From contig JAZORR010000041.1 in the NCBI GenBank assembly GCA_045656705.1, positions 136,998-200,997 on the forward strand: DNA of 64,000 nt, given 5' to 3'. This DNA is from RGIG4576 sp045656705. GTDB lineage: Bacteria; Bacteroidota; Bacteroidia; Bacteroidales; Muribaculaceae. The translations under genes and the position numbers were made by a program. The notes under the pieces were generated by a model. The model had not been told where the DNA came from and ran no database searches. It was given only the letters and a program-made list of their open reading frames with translations. This document shows positions 17,183 through 26,728 of this stretch, piece after piece (within the stretch, counting starts at the first letter, position 1; each line of letters begins with the position of its first letter).

Positions 17183-18181
17183 TTATTTACCTTTGCGTAT
17201 GGATATTTCTTCTTCTATGTTGCGTCCGTGGCCGAGAAGTATTTTCCACACATATGCTTTAATAAATCCACAACCATAAGCACCGAGTTGTATTATGCTG
17301 GTGATTACAGCCAAAGAACCTATTTTTAGGCTACGAGTGGAGATGATGGCAGTGAACCACACTGCGAGCAGATATACTGCAAGTGGAAGTATTGCCCACC
17401 ATTGCCACAAGAGCGATAATAATATCATTGCTGCACTGCCGAGTACAAAAAATGCTGGAAGGCAGTGAACTAATTTCATAGAACCAGGATAAAGCAGTTT
17501 CAATGTAATGCGCGACATACCGAAAACATAGGTTTGACGCCAAAACTTTGGCAATGAAGTGCGTCGTTTGTGGTAGACATAAGCATCACGAATAAGCTGA
17601 ATGCTGAAATCGGCTTGGCGAATGCGTGTACTCATATCAATATCTTCGGAGAACATCTCGTGAAAACCACCCACCTTTTCCCACACTTTGCGTGAATAAC
17701 CCATATTAAATGAGCGAGGTACAAATTTTTCCATTTGCACTTTACCTCCACGTATTCCACCTGTGGTGAGGAATGAAGTCATACTGTAATTGATGGCCTT
17801 TTGCACATCGGTGAAAGAGTCGTGGGCAGCATCTGGACCACCGAAACAATCGGTGTAGTTTTCCTTAAGTTTCATGTTTAGAGCATCGAAGTATCCTTCG
17901 GGTATTACGCAGTCAGAGTCAAAAAAAATGAAATATTCGCCTCTCGCACGTTCTATACCATAATTGCGAGCAATACTTCGTCCCTCATTGCTTTTGTGAT
18001 AATATTGAATGTCAAGAATGTCGACATATTTGTCGGCAATGTGTTTGCATGGTTCGGTAGAACCATCCTCTACGAGAATGATTTCAAAGTCGTGATTGGT
18101 TTGGTGAGATAAACTTTCAAGTAGGTCGCTCACCTCATCTATACGATTGTAAACTGGTACAATTACAGAAAAATATGGCAT
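17183..18181 (-). CDS. Glycosyltransferase family 2, membrane-associated
   Basis: A 332-residue GT-A enzyme with the N-terminal VIVPVYNRIDEVSDLL, VEDGST at residues 36-41 and FFDSDCVIP near 90, which is the metal-binding DxD. The acceptor motif SEDIDMSTRIRQ is near 163. Two or three membrane spans near residues 235-300 anchor it. It probably adds sugar to a lipid-linked or surface glycan. It is the first gene of a pair with radC. Confidence 0.85.
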   Translation of the reverse strand: MPYFSVIVPVYNRIDEVSDLLESLSHQTNHDFEIILVEDGSTEPCKHIADKYVDILDIQYYHKSNEGRSIARNYGIERARGEYFIFFDSDCVIPEGYFDALNMKLKENYTDCFGGPDAAHDSFTDVQKAINYSMTSFLTTGGIRGGKVQMEKFVPRSFNMGYSRKVWEKVGGFHEMFSEDIDMSTRIRQADFSIQLIRDAYVYHKRRTSLPKFWRQTYVFGMSRITLKLLYPGSMKLVHCLPAFFVLGSAAMILLSLLWQWWAILPLAVYLLAVWFTAIISTRSLKIGSLAVITSIIQLGAYGCGFIKAYVWKILLGHGRNIEEEISIRKGK

Positions 18182-18240
18182 ATGCTATATGTTATCGTGT
18201 TAACAATACAAATGTAGTCAATTATTTACGAATAAAAAAA

Positions 18241-18263
18241 GGATTGCGTTAAAAACGCAACCC
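18241..18263 (-). terminator. Terminator of the alanine dehydrogenase gene
   Basis: A 10-bp stem with one mismatch (GGATTGCGTT / AACGCAACCC) is followed on the minus strand by a run of seven T. Confidence 0.8.
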
Positions 18264-18311
18264 TTCGAGTTAATTATTTTGGAAAATATGAGAAAATCTT
18301 GTGTTAGCGAT

Positions 18312-19427
18312 TTAAGCAAGCACTTCTTCTACTGGAGTATATTCCAATCCGAATACTTTAGCCACAGCTTCGTAAGTGGTTTTACCTTCTACCATATTCA
18401 AGCCCTTGGCAAGAGCTGGGTCGTCCTGACACGCTTTCTTCCAACCCTTGTCGGCAAGACGGATGGCATAAGGAAGAGTGGCATTGCTAAGTGCAATTGT
18501 TGAAGTGTAAGGTACTGCACCTGGAATGTTTGCTACTGCGTAGTGAACCACTCCATCTATGATGTAAGTAGGGTCGGAGTGAGTAGTAGGGTGAGATGTC
18601 TCGAAGCAACCTCCTTGGTCGATAGCCACATCCACAAGCACTGTGCCAGGTTTCATGAGTTTTAGCATATCTTTTGTGATGAGGTGAGGAGCCTTATCAC
18701 CAGGGATAAGCACTGAACCGATAATTAGGTCGATGTGACCGAGTTCCATATTGATATTGTGGCTATTGCTATAAATAGTCTTTACATTCTTTGGAAGCAC
18801 GTCCGATAGATAGCGCAGACGCTTCAAGTTGATGTCCGTAATCATTACTTCAGCTCCCATTCCAGCTGCCATAATAGCGGCTTGAGTACCCACAGTACCT
18901 GCCCCAAGCACAAGCACGCGTGCAGGGCGTACTCCCGGAACACCTCCCATAAGTTTGCCTTTACCACCTTGAGGCTTTTCGAGGAAACGAGCTCCTTCTT
19001 GTATCGACATACGACCTGCTACTTCGCTCATAGGGATAAGAAGAGGAAGTGAACCATCGTCGAGTTGAACAGTTTCGTAAGCAAGACACACTGCTTTGCG
19101 TTGTTTCATAGCAAGTGTGAGAGTTTCGTCGCAAGCAAAGTGGAAATATGTGAAAAGGAGTTGTCCTTCTTTGATAAGCTCGTATTCTGGCTCGATAGGT
19201 TCTTTTACCTTCACTATCATATCGGCAATGGCATACACATCGGCAATAGTAGGTAGGATTTTTGCTCCATAATCGATGTATTCTTGGTCGGAGAAACCAG
19301 AGTTCTCGCCCGCAGTGTGTTGCACATATACTGTGTGCCCGCGTTTTACAAGTTCCTTAACTCCAGCAGGTGTTAAACCTACGCGACTCTCGTTGTTTTT
19401 GATTTCTTTTGGAATACCAACTATCAT
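18312..19427 (-). CDS. ald: Alanine dehydrogenase
   Basis: This NAD-dependent enzyme interconverts L-alanine and pyruvate plus ammonia. The 371-residue protein has the N-terminal MIVGIPKEIKNNESRVGLTP, the catalytic lysine region MIVKVKEP near 72, the catalytic histidine in FTYFHFA near 96, the dinucleotide-binding VLGAGTVGTQAA near 176 and the ANIPGAVPYTST segment near 305. It is a single-gene unit with its own terminator. The related transhydrogenase alpha subunit is less likely, given the length and the GAVPYTST motif. Confidence 0.94.
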   Translation of the reverse strand: MIVGIPKEIKNNESRVGLTPAGVKELVKRGHTVYVQHTAGENSGFSDQEYIDYGAKILPTIADVYAIADMIVKVKEPIEPEYELIKEGQLLFTYFHFACDETLTLAMKQRKAVCLAYETVQLDDGSLPLLIPMSEVAGRMSIQEGARFLEKPQGGKGKLMGGVPGVRPARVLVLGAGTVGTQAAIMAAGMGAEVMITDINLKRLRYLSDVLPKNVKTIYSNSHNINMELGHIDLIIGSVLIPGDKAPHLITKDMLKLMKPGTVLVDVAIDQGGCFETSHPTTHSDPTYIIDGVVHYAVANIPGAVPYTSTIALSNATLPYAIRLADKGWKKACQDDPALAKGLNMVEGKTTYEAVAKVFGLEYTPVEEVLA

Positions 19428-19586
19428 AATCGTAAGTTTTATAAGGTTAATAAAAGGTATTATTTATAGTTTCTATCTACAAAAAAAATATTTTGGGCGA
19501 AAATTAGTAAAATTATTTGAGAAAATATTGAAATGAGTCAAGTTTTTTAGGATGTTTGAAAATTATGTTTTTAGACATAAAAAAAA

Positions 19587-19614
19587 GACGCAATCCTCAG
19601 ATGAGAATTGCGTC
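19587..19614 (-). terminator. Terminator of efp
   Basis: An 8- to 12-bp stem (GACGCAAT / AATTGCGTC plus inner pairs) is followed on the minus strand by a run of about nine T. Confidence 0.8.
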
Positions 19615-19645
19615 GTAATCAATAAATGGTTATTCTTGCTTGTAA

Positions 19646-20212
19646 TTAAGCCTTAACACGACCTACATAAGAACCATCGCGAGTATCTACTTCGATAGTT
19701 TCACCTTCAGTGATGAAAAGAGGTACACGCACTGTAGCACCAGTTTCCACTGTAGCAGGTTTCAAAGTGTTAGTAGCTGTGTCACCCTTAAGACCTGGCT
19801 CAGTGTAAGTGATTTTAAGAGTAGTCTTAACAGGCATTTCAGCGTAAAGAACTGTATCGGTAGAAGCGTCAGAAACCACAGAAACTGTGTCACCTTCCTT
19901 CATGAAATCTACACCTGTTACAAGTTCGCGATTGATAGCTACTTGTTCAAATGTTTCGTTATTCATAAAGATAAGGTCACCACCATCTACATATAGGAAT
20001 TGGTGGTCACGGCGTTCTACGCGTACATCTTCAAGCTTTTCACCGATATTGAAGCGGCGTTCCAATACACGACCATCTACTACATCTTTAAGCTTAGTAC
20101 GCATAAATGTGTTACCCTTACCTGGCTTAACATGTAGGAATTCAATACAAAAATAAAGACGGCCGTCCATACGGATACAAGTACCGTTCTTGATGTCTTG
20201 AGCGTTCATCAT
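19646..20212 (-). CDS. efp: Elongation factor P
   Basis: EF-P relieves ribosome stalling at polyproline stretches. The 188-residue protein has three OB-type domains. The tip loop reads HVKPGKGNTFMR, with a lysine at the position that is modified in many bacteria. The C-terminal GDTATNTLKPATVETGATVRVPLFI signature is intact. The first codons are ATG ATG and either may start. The gene is monocistronic, divergent from rpmH, with a matching promoter at 20271-20301. Confidence 0.96.
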   Translation of the reverse strand: MMNAQDIKNGTCIRMDGRLYFCIEFLHVKPGKGNTFMRTKLKDVVDGRVLERRFNIGEKLEDVRVERRDHQFLYVDGGDLIFMNNETFEQVAINRELVTGVDFMKEGDTVSVVSDASTDTVLYAEMPVKTTLKITYTEPGLKGDTATNTLKPATVETGATVRVPLFITEGETIEVDTRDGSYVGRVKA

Positions 20213-20270
20213 AATGCTTTCTCGAAATTTATTTTTTTGAAAATTATTGTGTTTCTTATGAAATCGAGTG

Positions 20271-20301
20271 CAAAATTAATGAGTTTTAGCAAAAAACGCA
20301 A
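20271..20301 (-). promoter_or_regulatory. Promoter of efp
   Basis: Read on the minus strand, TTG (plus-strand CAA at 20299-20301) and TAATTTTG (20271-20278) are 20 bases apart. It is back to back with the rpmH promoter. Confidence 0.65.
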
Positions 20302-20329
20302 AAAAGTTGCACCTAAAAATGAATAAGAT

Positions 20330-20360
20330 TTGTTTATTTGCGAAAAAGTGCCTAATTTTG
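20330..20360 (+). promoter_or_regulatory. Promoter of rpmH
   Basis: TTG at 20330-20332 and TAATTTTG at 20353-20360 are 20 bases apart, and the start codon is 45 bases downstream of the box. Confidence 0.7.
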
Positions 20361-20405
20361 CATTCCGAAAGTTGAAAATAAGTAAAACAAAATAAAATTA
20401 GAGTA

Positions 20406-20561
20406 ATGAAAAGAACATTCCAACCTTCAAACAGAAAGAAAGCTAATAAGCACGGTTTCCGTCTTAGAATGAAGACAGCTAACGGTCGTAAGGTATTGGC
20501 ACGCCGTCGTGCAAAGGGTCGTTACAGCCTTTCAGTATCTGATTCAGTTTACAAGCACTAA
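20406..20561 (+). CDS. rpmH: 50S ribosomal protein L34
   Basis: This is a 51-codon gene. The protein starts MKRTFQPSNRKK, continues with KHGFRLRMKTANGRKVLARRRAKGR and ends in a short tail LSVSDSVYKH. This is the complete L34 family signature. L34 sits in the large subunit near the exit region. It stands alone here between efp and a terminator, rather than next to rnpA. Confidence 0.96.
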   Translation: MKRTFQPSNRKKANKHGFRLRMKTANGRKVLARRRAKGRYSLSVSDSVYKH

Positions 20562-20633
20562 TCAGAAAGCGCGTGAGCGCATACATGGCTGAGCTTTCCT
20601 AATATTTAGTGGAGGGCGAGGTATATAAAAATT

Positions 20634-20673
20634 ACCGTTGTTATCAAATAATGAGATAATAACGGTTGTTTTT
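20634..20673 (+). terminator. Terminator of rpmH
   Basis: A 12-bp stem with one G-U pair (ACCGTTGTTATC / GATAATAACGGT) is followed by TGTTTTT. It lies 72 bases after the stop. Confidence 0.75.
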
Positions 20674-20782
20674 GTGTGTCTACGATTCTGCTGCAGAATG
20701 ATAATGATTTGGTATCTGATAGGTAGGCTTTGGCGCGATTTTTTGCAATTGGTAGAAATATTCATTAATTGGTAGCAAAGAA

Positions 20783-20817
20783 AAATGAGATGTGTTCCAG
20801 TGGAATACATCTCATTT
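20783..20817 (-). terminator. Terminator of glnS
   Basis: A 16-bp stem with one mismatch (AAATGAGATGTGTTCC / GGAATACATCTCATTT) has a 3-base loop. On the minus strand it is followed by TTTTTCTTT. It lies 22 bases beyond the glnS stop. Confidence 0.85.
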
Positions 20818-20838
20818 CGTATTATAAAAGTTTGGAAT

Positions 20839-22584
20839 TTACTTCTTTTGCTCTTTAGCCCAGCTATCCTTTAGTGAGATAGTGCGGTTGAAGATTAGCT
20901 TTTCTGGAGTAGAGTCTTTATCTACATTGAAGTAACCAAGACGGCGGAATTGCAAATAGTCAAGTGGTTTTGCTTCGGCAAGATAGCGTTCTACATAGCA
21001 TTCGCTAAGTACCTTCAACGAATCTGGGTTGATAACCTCACGCATAGCCTCAAGTGCTTCACAACCTCTTTCGTCGCGAATGTTTTGAATTTCTACGCGA
21101 GGGTTTTCTACCTTCCATAGTCGGTCGTATAGGCGAACTTCGGCCTTCAAGCAGTGAGCACAGCTTACCCAGTGTAGTGTACCCTTCACCTTGCGATTTG
21201 CACCTGGCATACCACTCTTAGTTTCTGGATCGTATTCTGCATACACTTCTACTATGTTGCCGTTTTCGTCCTTTTTGCATCCTGTACATTTCACGATGTA
21301 GGCATTCATTAGGCGTACTTCGTTGCCTGGAGTCATACGGAAGTATTTCTTTGGAGCATCTTCCATGAAGTCTTCGCGTTCCATCCACAATTCGCGGCTG
21401 AACTCGATAGTGTGTTTACCAGATTCTGGATCTTCAGGATTGTTTACAGTTTCCATCACCTCTACTTGATTTTCTGGATAGTTGGTGATGATAAGTTTCA
21501 CTGGATCAAGAATAGCCGATACGCGAGTAGCACGAGTGTTTAGGTCTTCGCGTACTACACTTTCAAGCAATGCCAATTCGTTTACAGCTTCGTAGGTAGT
21601 GTATCCAATTTTGTCCACGAATTTGCGAATAGACTCTGGAGAATAACCACGACGACGAAGACCACAAAGAGTAGGCATACGAGGGTCGTCCCAACCATTT
21701 ACCAAACCTTCTTTTACAAGGATGAGCAGATTGCGCTTGCTCATAAGTGTATAGTTTAGGTTGAGTTTGTTAAATTCGTATTGGCGTGGGCGATTATCGT
21801 CAAGATCCTTACCTCCCTTTGCCCAATCTACGAATAGGTCGTATAGAGGACGGTGAGGAACGAATTCAAGTGTACAGATAGAGTGAGTAACGCCTTCGAA
21901 GTAGTCGCTTTGTCCGTGAGCAAAGTCATACATTGGATACACGTTCCAGGTATTGCCTGTGCGATGGTGAGCGTGCTTCAATATGCGATACATAATAGGG
22001 TCGCGGAAGTGCATATTAGGCGATGCCATATCAATCTTTGCACGAAGAGTGAGAGTGCCTTCTTCAAATTCGCCTGCGTTCATACGCATAAATAGGTCGA
22101 GACTCTCTTCTGCCGGACGATTGCGATAAGGACTTTCTTGACCAGGAGTGGTAGGTGTACCCTTTTGTGCTGCAATCTCTTCAGATGTTTGTTCTTCTAC
22201 ATAAGCCTTACCTTCCTTGATGAGTTGGATAGCCAAGTCAAACAATTGAGGGAAATAGTCGGAAGCATAGTATTCACGGTCTTCCCAATCGAAGCCGAGC
22301 CACTTGATGTCTTCCTTGATGGCGTCAACATATTCTGTGTCTTCTTTGATAGGGTTTGTGTCGTCGAAACGAAGGTTGCAAGTACCACCAAACATTTCAG
22401 CCACACCGAAGTCCATGCAAATAGCCTTTGCGTGACCAATATGAAGATAGCCGTTAGGTTCTGGTGGGAAACGAGTATTAAGTCGTCCTCCATTCTTACC
22501 TGCAGCAAGGTCATCGGCAATGATTTGTTGCACGAAATTCAGACCTTTTTTCTCTTCGGCTGTATTTTCGATATTTTCTGTCAT
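20839..22584 (-). CDS. glnS: Glutaminyl-tRNA synthetase
   Basis: This enzyme charges tRNA-Gln with glutamine. It is a class I synthetase of about 581 residues with the HIGH motif in PPEPNGYLHIGHAK near residue 38 and the KMSKS counterpart LMSKRNL near 272, followed by the GlnRS-type anticodon-binding beta-barrels. The frame is open upstream to 22629, but the ATG at 22584 (MTENIENT) gives the usual N-terminus. A TATCTTTG box on the minus strand at 22646-22653 could be its -7 element. Confidence 0.95.
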   Translation of the reverse strand: MTENIENTAEEKKGLNFVQQIIADDLAAGKNGGRLNTRFPPEPNGYLHIGHAKAICMDFGVAEMFGGTCNLRFDDTNPIKEDTEYVDAIKEDIKWLGFDWEDREYYASDYFPQLFDLAIQLIKEGKAYVEEQTSEEIAAQKGTPTTPGQESPYRNRPAEESLDLFMRMNAGEFEEGTLTLRAKIDMASPNMHFRDPIMYRILKHAHHRTGNTWNVYPMYDFAHGQSDYFEGVTHSICTLEFVPHRPLYDLFVDWAKGGKDLDDNRPRQYEFNKLNLNYTLMSKRNLLILVKEGLVNGWDDPRMPTLCGLRRRGYSPESIRKFVDKIGYTTYEAVNELALLESVVREDLNTRATRVSAILDPVKLIITNYPENQVEVMETVNNPEDPESGKHTIEFSRELWMEREDFMEDAPKKYFRMTPGNEVRLMNAYIVKCTGCKKDENGNIVEVYAEYDPETKSGMPGANRKVKGTLHWVSCAHCLKAEVRLYDRLWKVENPRVEIQNIRDERGCEALEAMREVINPDSLKVLSECYVERYLAEAKPLDYLQFRRLGYFNVDKDSTPEKLIFNRTISLKDSWAKEQKK

Positions 22585-22822
22585 AATGATTATTGGTTTT
22601 AGGGATAATTTATGTACACAATTATCCAAATTTATATTTATGTTGCAAAGATAGTAAATTGTTGCGACTTATAAGATAGAAAAATATGTTTTTCGATGCG
22701 TAAGCTGACTTTTCGCAATGAAAACACTTGCATAAATCAGAAAAAAATGCGAATATTGCAGTGTATTATCCATACGCGTAATAAATAGGAAAAATATAAA
22801 TAGTAAAAACATTAAAATCAGA

Positions 22823-23908
22823 ATGAAAAAGAAGGTTTATTTAGTAGTGGCATTGATTGCTGTGGTTTTGTGTGCTCTATTGCTTATAAAATGTAATAGC
22901 AGAGTACAAGATAAAAGGAAAAATTCCAAAGCGAAAGTAGTCAATATCAAGCGAGAGATGGGAAACGGAGTGTATCATTGGAACACTACCTTCAATCCCT
23001 CCGATGAGGAATGGGACTTTATTAAGCGTCACAACGTAAAGAAACTCTATGTGCGAATGTTTGATGTGACGAGTGATGAATTTACTAATTACGATAGCTA
23101 TCATGTGACGCCTGTAGCCACCACAAAATTCAAACAGAAACCGAGAGAGGGTGTGAGTATAGTACCATGTGTTTTTATCACGCTTGATGCTTTGCGATCT
23201 ATGAATTATGCAAGTGTAAGAGATGAAATTGCTGAGTTATTAGTGACGCGAGTGCTTAATATGATGGATTATAACGAACTTGGCGATGTGAAAGAAATTC
23301 AATTAGACTGTGACTGGACCGAAAGCACACGCAATATATTTTTCAATTTTTGCGATAATGTGAAAGATATTCTTGAAAAGAAAGAGATTGCACTTGGTGT
23401 CACTATTCGTCTTCACCAATTGTCGCAGCCTTGTCCTCCTGCTCATTATGGCATATTGATGCTCTACAACACGGGAGGTGTGAAAGCGTTTGACACAAAA
23501 AACTCAATTCTATCTTATAACGAAGTGAAACCATACCTCACAAAATGTAATTATGCGTTGCCTTTAGATGTGGCGTATCCGGCATTTTCATGGAATGTGT
23601 GGTTTAGAGATAATAAGTTTCAAGCATTGATTAGCGAGGTAAATGTAAAAGATACCAAGTTATATAAGAATATTGGCGAAAATAAGTATCAAGTGCTGAA
23701 GAATCACAATTGTAGTGGTCAAGACTTAAAGTGTGGTGATGTTTTACGCCATGAGGGTGCAGATGTGGCAGAAGTGTTGAAAGTAAAAAGAGTGGTAGAA
23801 AAAGCAATAAATCAAAAGGACTATTCTGTGGCAATTTATCATTTAAGTAGTAAGGATATTAAAAACATAAGTGAAGATGAAATCAATAGTATATATAAAA
23901 TGGATTAG
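22823..23908 (+). CDS. Envelope protein of unknown function, possible TIM-barrel fold
   Basis: A 361-residue protein with an N-terminal hydrophobic segment ending in a cysteine (LLLIKC at residue 24), so it may be a lipoprotein or signal-anchored. The body contains strand-like segments spaced as in a TIM barrel (KKLYVRMFDV, SIVPCVFITL, EIQLDCDWTE, ALGVTIRLHQL, YGILMLYNTG). The DCDW-plus-Gln-rich sequence is suggestive of a glycosidase-like active site. No family is recognised with confidence. Its end overlaps the start of the next gene by 32 bases, which implies coupling. Confidence 0.55.
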   Translation: MKKKVYLVVALIAVVLCALLLIKCNSRVQDKRKNSKAKVVNIKREMGNGVYHWNTTFNPSDEEWDFIKRHNVKKLYVRMFDVTSDEFTNYDSYHVTPVATTKFKQKPREGVSIVPCVFITLDALRSMNYASVRDEIAELLVTRVLNMMDYNELGDVKEIQLDCDWTESTRNIFFNFCDNVKDILEKKEIALGVTIRLHQLSQPCPPAHYGILMLYNTGGVKAFDTKNSILSYNEVKPYLTKCNYALPLDVAYPAFSWNVWFRDNKFQALISEVNVKDTKLYKNIGENKYQVLKNHNCSGQDLKCGDVLRHEGADVAEVLKVKRVVEKAINQKDYSVAIYHLSSKDIKNISEDEINSIYKMD

Positions 23909-26000
23909 TGTGCTATGTGCGATATTTATGTCGCATTCAGTTGCTATGGGTTGTATGATATTTTCTTATGAGCCAGAGGAATATATGATGTATTTCCCAA
24001 TACTTGAAAAAGAAACTGATAAAATGAAGGCTAATTGTGAACTATGGCAAAAACACACATCCTCGTCGCTTCCTATAGATGATATTAGAGAGGTGGTGTA
24101 TGCTTATAGCATCGAAGGCATAGAAACTATGCTTTCCGATTCATTAAAAAGTAATAATAAGTTTGTACAATGGATAATTAAGCGTAAGGATAAGGAAGTG
24201 ATAGATTTTCTGATATTGGCTAAGCGATGTGAAGATTTGCGTTTCAGACTATATTCTGCGTGGTATTATCCAAGTAAAAAGGATAGTACTAAATATAGCC
24301 TGCAAAATGTGATAACTGATGCAATGGCCTACAAGGGTACTCGATTGAAGTCGCGTTATGCATTGCAAGCTGTAAGAGCTATGTATACTTTGGCCGAATG
24401 GGATGATTGTTGTGATTATTGGGCGAAAATTGAACACACTTTACCCAACGATGTACTGAAGAATATGATTATGGATTATGCCGCAGCATGTGAATATAAG
24501 AGAGGGAATAAAAATAAGGCTCGTGCGATGTATGTGAAGCTCAATAATTGGCAAATGATTTTGGAATGTGAAGACTCTATTCCATCGGGAACATATTCAA
24601 AACTTGAAATCGGGCTTAAACATGCTCCTAATACTGCAGAATTAAAGAAATTTGTAAGTGATCAAGTGTCATTATTGGATATTAGAGGATGTCCTTCTTG
24701 GCGTTGGGACGAAGAAACAGATGAAGTGAAGGACAGATATACTAAGTTGCTAAAATTGTGTGTGGCTACTGCAAGTAGGTCGCAGGTGCGTGATAAAACT
24801 TTTTGGTGGTATTCTGCTGCTATTATTGCCGAAAAGTTGGAACTTGATAATGATGCTCTTAATTATATAGTTAAGGCTGAACAAACTTGTAATAATCCGG
24901 CATATAGCGAAACATTGAAGGTGGCTCGTATCTATTTCACATCAAAAACTATGAAGTGTGATAGCAAATATGAAGATTGGGTATATGCTCAGGTTCGTTG
25001 GTATGCGTCAAAAATAAAGGCTAATATAGGTGAAGGTAACTTGTATTTTGGGGATTTGAAAGGGTGTTTAAGTTTCCACTATTGGAATGATATGATGCGA
25101 AAAATGGTGCTTGGAGTAGCATGTAAAAGATTGATAGAGAATGGACGCGATGTGTATGCTTTGCAATTGGCTAATATGGCCGATAATTATTACGTGAATT
25201 TATGCGATCAGCTCACAATTTATGATTACAAAAAGCGAGAATATGCTGATATAACGATGAAAGAATACAGAGCCACAACAGAATTTAACAATTGGGACTA
25301 TTCAAATGCTTTTTTTACGAAACTTAATTTTGTGGATGTAGATGATATTATTACATATGTAAAAGTATCGCTCAATCCTAAAACCGAGCGTGATAGATAT
25401 TTCGCAAAGCATAGTTACATAGATAAGGATTACTTGTATGATGCAGTAGGCACTATGCTTTTGCGTGAGATGCGATATGCCGAGGCTGAGAAATATTTTA
25501 GAGATGTGAATTATGGGTATCAGAAGAGATTGAATACCGATGAATATCTCGATATCTATCCGTTTGATTATGGCAATCGTGTGCGAAAGGCTACTAATGA
25601 TGCGAAATATGAGTTTGCGAGGGAAATGCGACAGCTTGAAGAAGATATCAAAGTTAATCGCAATCCAAATCGAAAGGCTGAAATGATGCTTCGTTTTGCA
25701 TTAGGTATGAGAAAATCGGTTGACGAATCGTGGGCACTTACTCAGTATGTAAAAGGATATGTATGGGCTGCAAATTCGGGTGATATAAATGATACTTTTG
25801 TGGATAAAACAATCAAGCGTGCTGATGATATAGAGAATCGTGCATTAGCTATGTACACAGATGCTGAATTGGCGGCACAAGCTCATGCACGTCTATACAG
25901 ATATAAAGAAATAGCAGAGCGCTATTCTCACACTCAATATGCTCAGCATCTGTTATCTACTTGTGATAGTTATAAGGACTATGTAACTAAGAAAAAATGA
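23877..26000 (+). CDS. Secreted alpha-helical repeat protein of unknown function
   Basis: A 707-residue protein with a signal peptide (about residues 1-22, ending VAMGC, possibly a lipobox). The mature part is Tyr- and Lys-rich and mostly helical, with TPR-like helix pairs such as RYALQAVRAMYTLAEWDDCCDYW and EMRYAEAEKYFRDV. I chose the ATG at 23877. A GTG six bases upstream is also in frame. The start lies inside the 3' end of the preceding gene, so the two are translated as a pair. The function is unknown. Confidence 0.55.
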   Translation: MKSIVYIKWISVLCAIFMSHSVAMGCMIFSYEPEEYMMYFPILEKETDKMKANCELWQKHTSSSLPIDDIREVVYAYSIEGIETMLSDSLKSNNKFVQWIIKRKDKEVIDFLILAKRCEDLRFRLYSAWYYPSKKDSTKYSLQNVITDAMAYKGTRLKSRYALQAVRAMYTLAEWDDCCDYWAKIEHTLPNDVLKNMIMDYAAACEYKRGNKNKARAMYVKLNNWQMILECEDSIPSGTYSKLEIGLKHAPNTAELKKFVSDQVSLLDIRGCPSWRWDEETDEVKDRYTKLLKLCVATASRSQVRDKTFWWYSAAIIAEKLELDNDALNYIVKAEQTCNNPAYSETLKVARIYFTSKTMKCDSKYEDWVYAQVRWYASKIKANIGEGNLYFGDLKGCLSFHYWNDMMRKMVLGVACKRLIENGRDVYALQLANMADNYYVNLCDQLTIYDYKKREYADITMKEYRATTEFNNWDYSNAFFTKLNFVDVDDIITYVKVSLNPKTERDRYFAKHSYIDKDYLYDAVGTMLLREMRYAEAEKYFRDVNYGYQKRLNTDEYLDIYPFDYGNRVRKATNDAKYEFAREMRQLEEDIKVNRNPNRKAEMMLRFALGMRKSVDESWALTQYVKGYVWAANSGDINDTFVDKTIKRADDIENRALAMYTDAELAAQAHARLYRYKEIAERYSHTQYAQHLLSTCDSYKDYVTKKK

Positions 26001-26024
26001 TACATATTGAGGAATGAAGTTTAT

Positions 26025-26067
26025 AAGGTGTTTAATTGCTTATTATTAAGTGATTAAACACCTTTGT
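26025..26067 (+). terminator. Terminator after the secreted repeat protein gene
   Basis: A 12-bp stem (AAGGTGTTTAAT / ATTAAACACCTT) with a 16-base loop begins 25 bases after the stop. Confidence 0.65.
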
Positions 26068-26158
26068 TCTATGGTGTGATGATTTTTTAGAAAAAAAGTT
26101 GCTAAACTCATTTAATTTTTTGCCTTCTGTTGATATATATATAATACAACTTAAAAAT

Positions 26159-26728
26159 ATGGATAACGAAATACAAACAATAGAAATATCAAAGAAGGTT
26201 TTCCTGAATGGCAAGTCTTATAATAATATTATGAATTTTGCCATAATCACCACTATAGGAAATAATGAAAAGCAAAGAGAGAAACTGAGGTTTTACCTAA
26301 AGTTTCATCATTATCTAACTCTAAATCAAGACACATACATCGTATTTAATATTAAACAAAATTTTGTGGCTCGAATGGTTGGTAGTAGTGGACTATTTTC
26401 ATTCGTCTATAGTTATCCCGATGGGGATAATATGGTAAATGAGTATTGGGAGAAGAAAAAACATTATGAGAAATATAATTCTGTGAAAAATCCGTTTATA
26501 CTCATAGACAAAACCTTAAATGACGAAACTATTGGCACCGATTTGTTTGAAATGGTTGACAATGAGCTTAAAAAAGGGATTGACAATGTGAGGAATAAAT
26601 TTTATTTGGACGATAAGACCGACGATGAAATTTTGGAGTACCTATACAATAGAATAGGTACTCAATTTGGTGCATATTATTCAGCTTTTAGGGAAACAAT
26701 ACATTTCACCACATTGGATTCTGAGTGA
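26159..26728 (+). CDS. Hypothetical protein
   Basis: A 189-residue soluble protein. I use the ATG at 26159 (MDNEIQTIEISKKVF); the frame is open back to 26099 but that part looks non-coding. It is rich in Lys, Tyr and Asn, with no signal peptide and no motif I recognise. Its last 23 bases overlap the 3' end of the convergent susD gene. Confidence 0.5.
   Translation: MDNEIQTIEISKKVFLNGKSYNNIMNFAIITTIGNNEKQREKLRFYLKFHHYLTLNQDTYIVFNIKQNFVARMVGSSGLFSFVYSYPDGDNMVNEYWEKKKHYEKYNSVKNPFILIDKTLNDETIGTDLFEMVDNELKKGIDNVRNKFYLDDKTDDEILEYLYNRIGTQFGAYYSAFRETIHFTTLDSE

Noticed and set aside
20676..20780. AATTGGTAG direct repeat between rpmH and glnS
   Set aside because: Two short copies only, without further structure; likely chance in AT-rich DNA.
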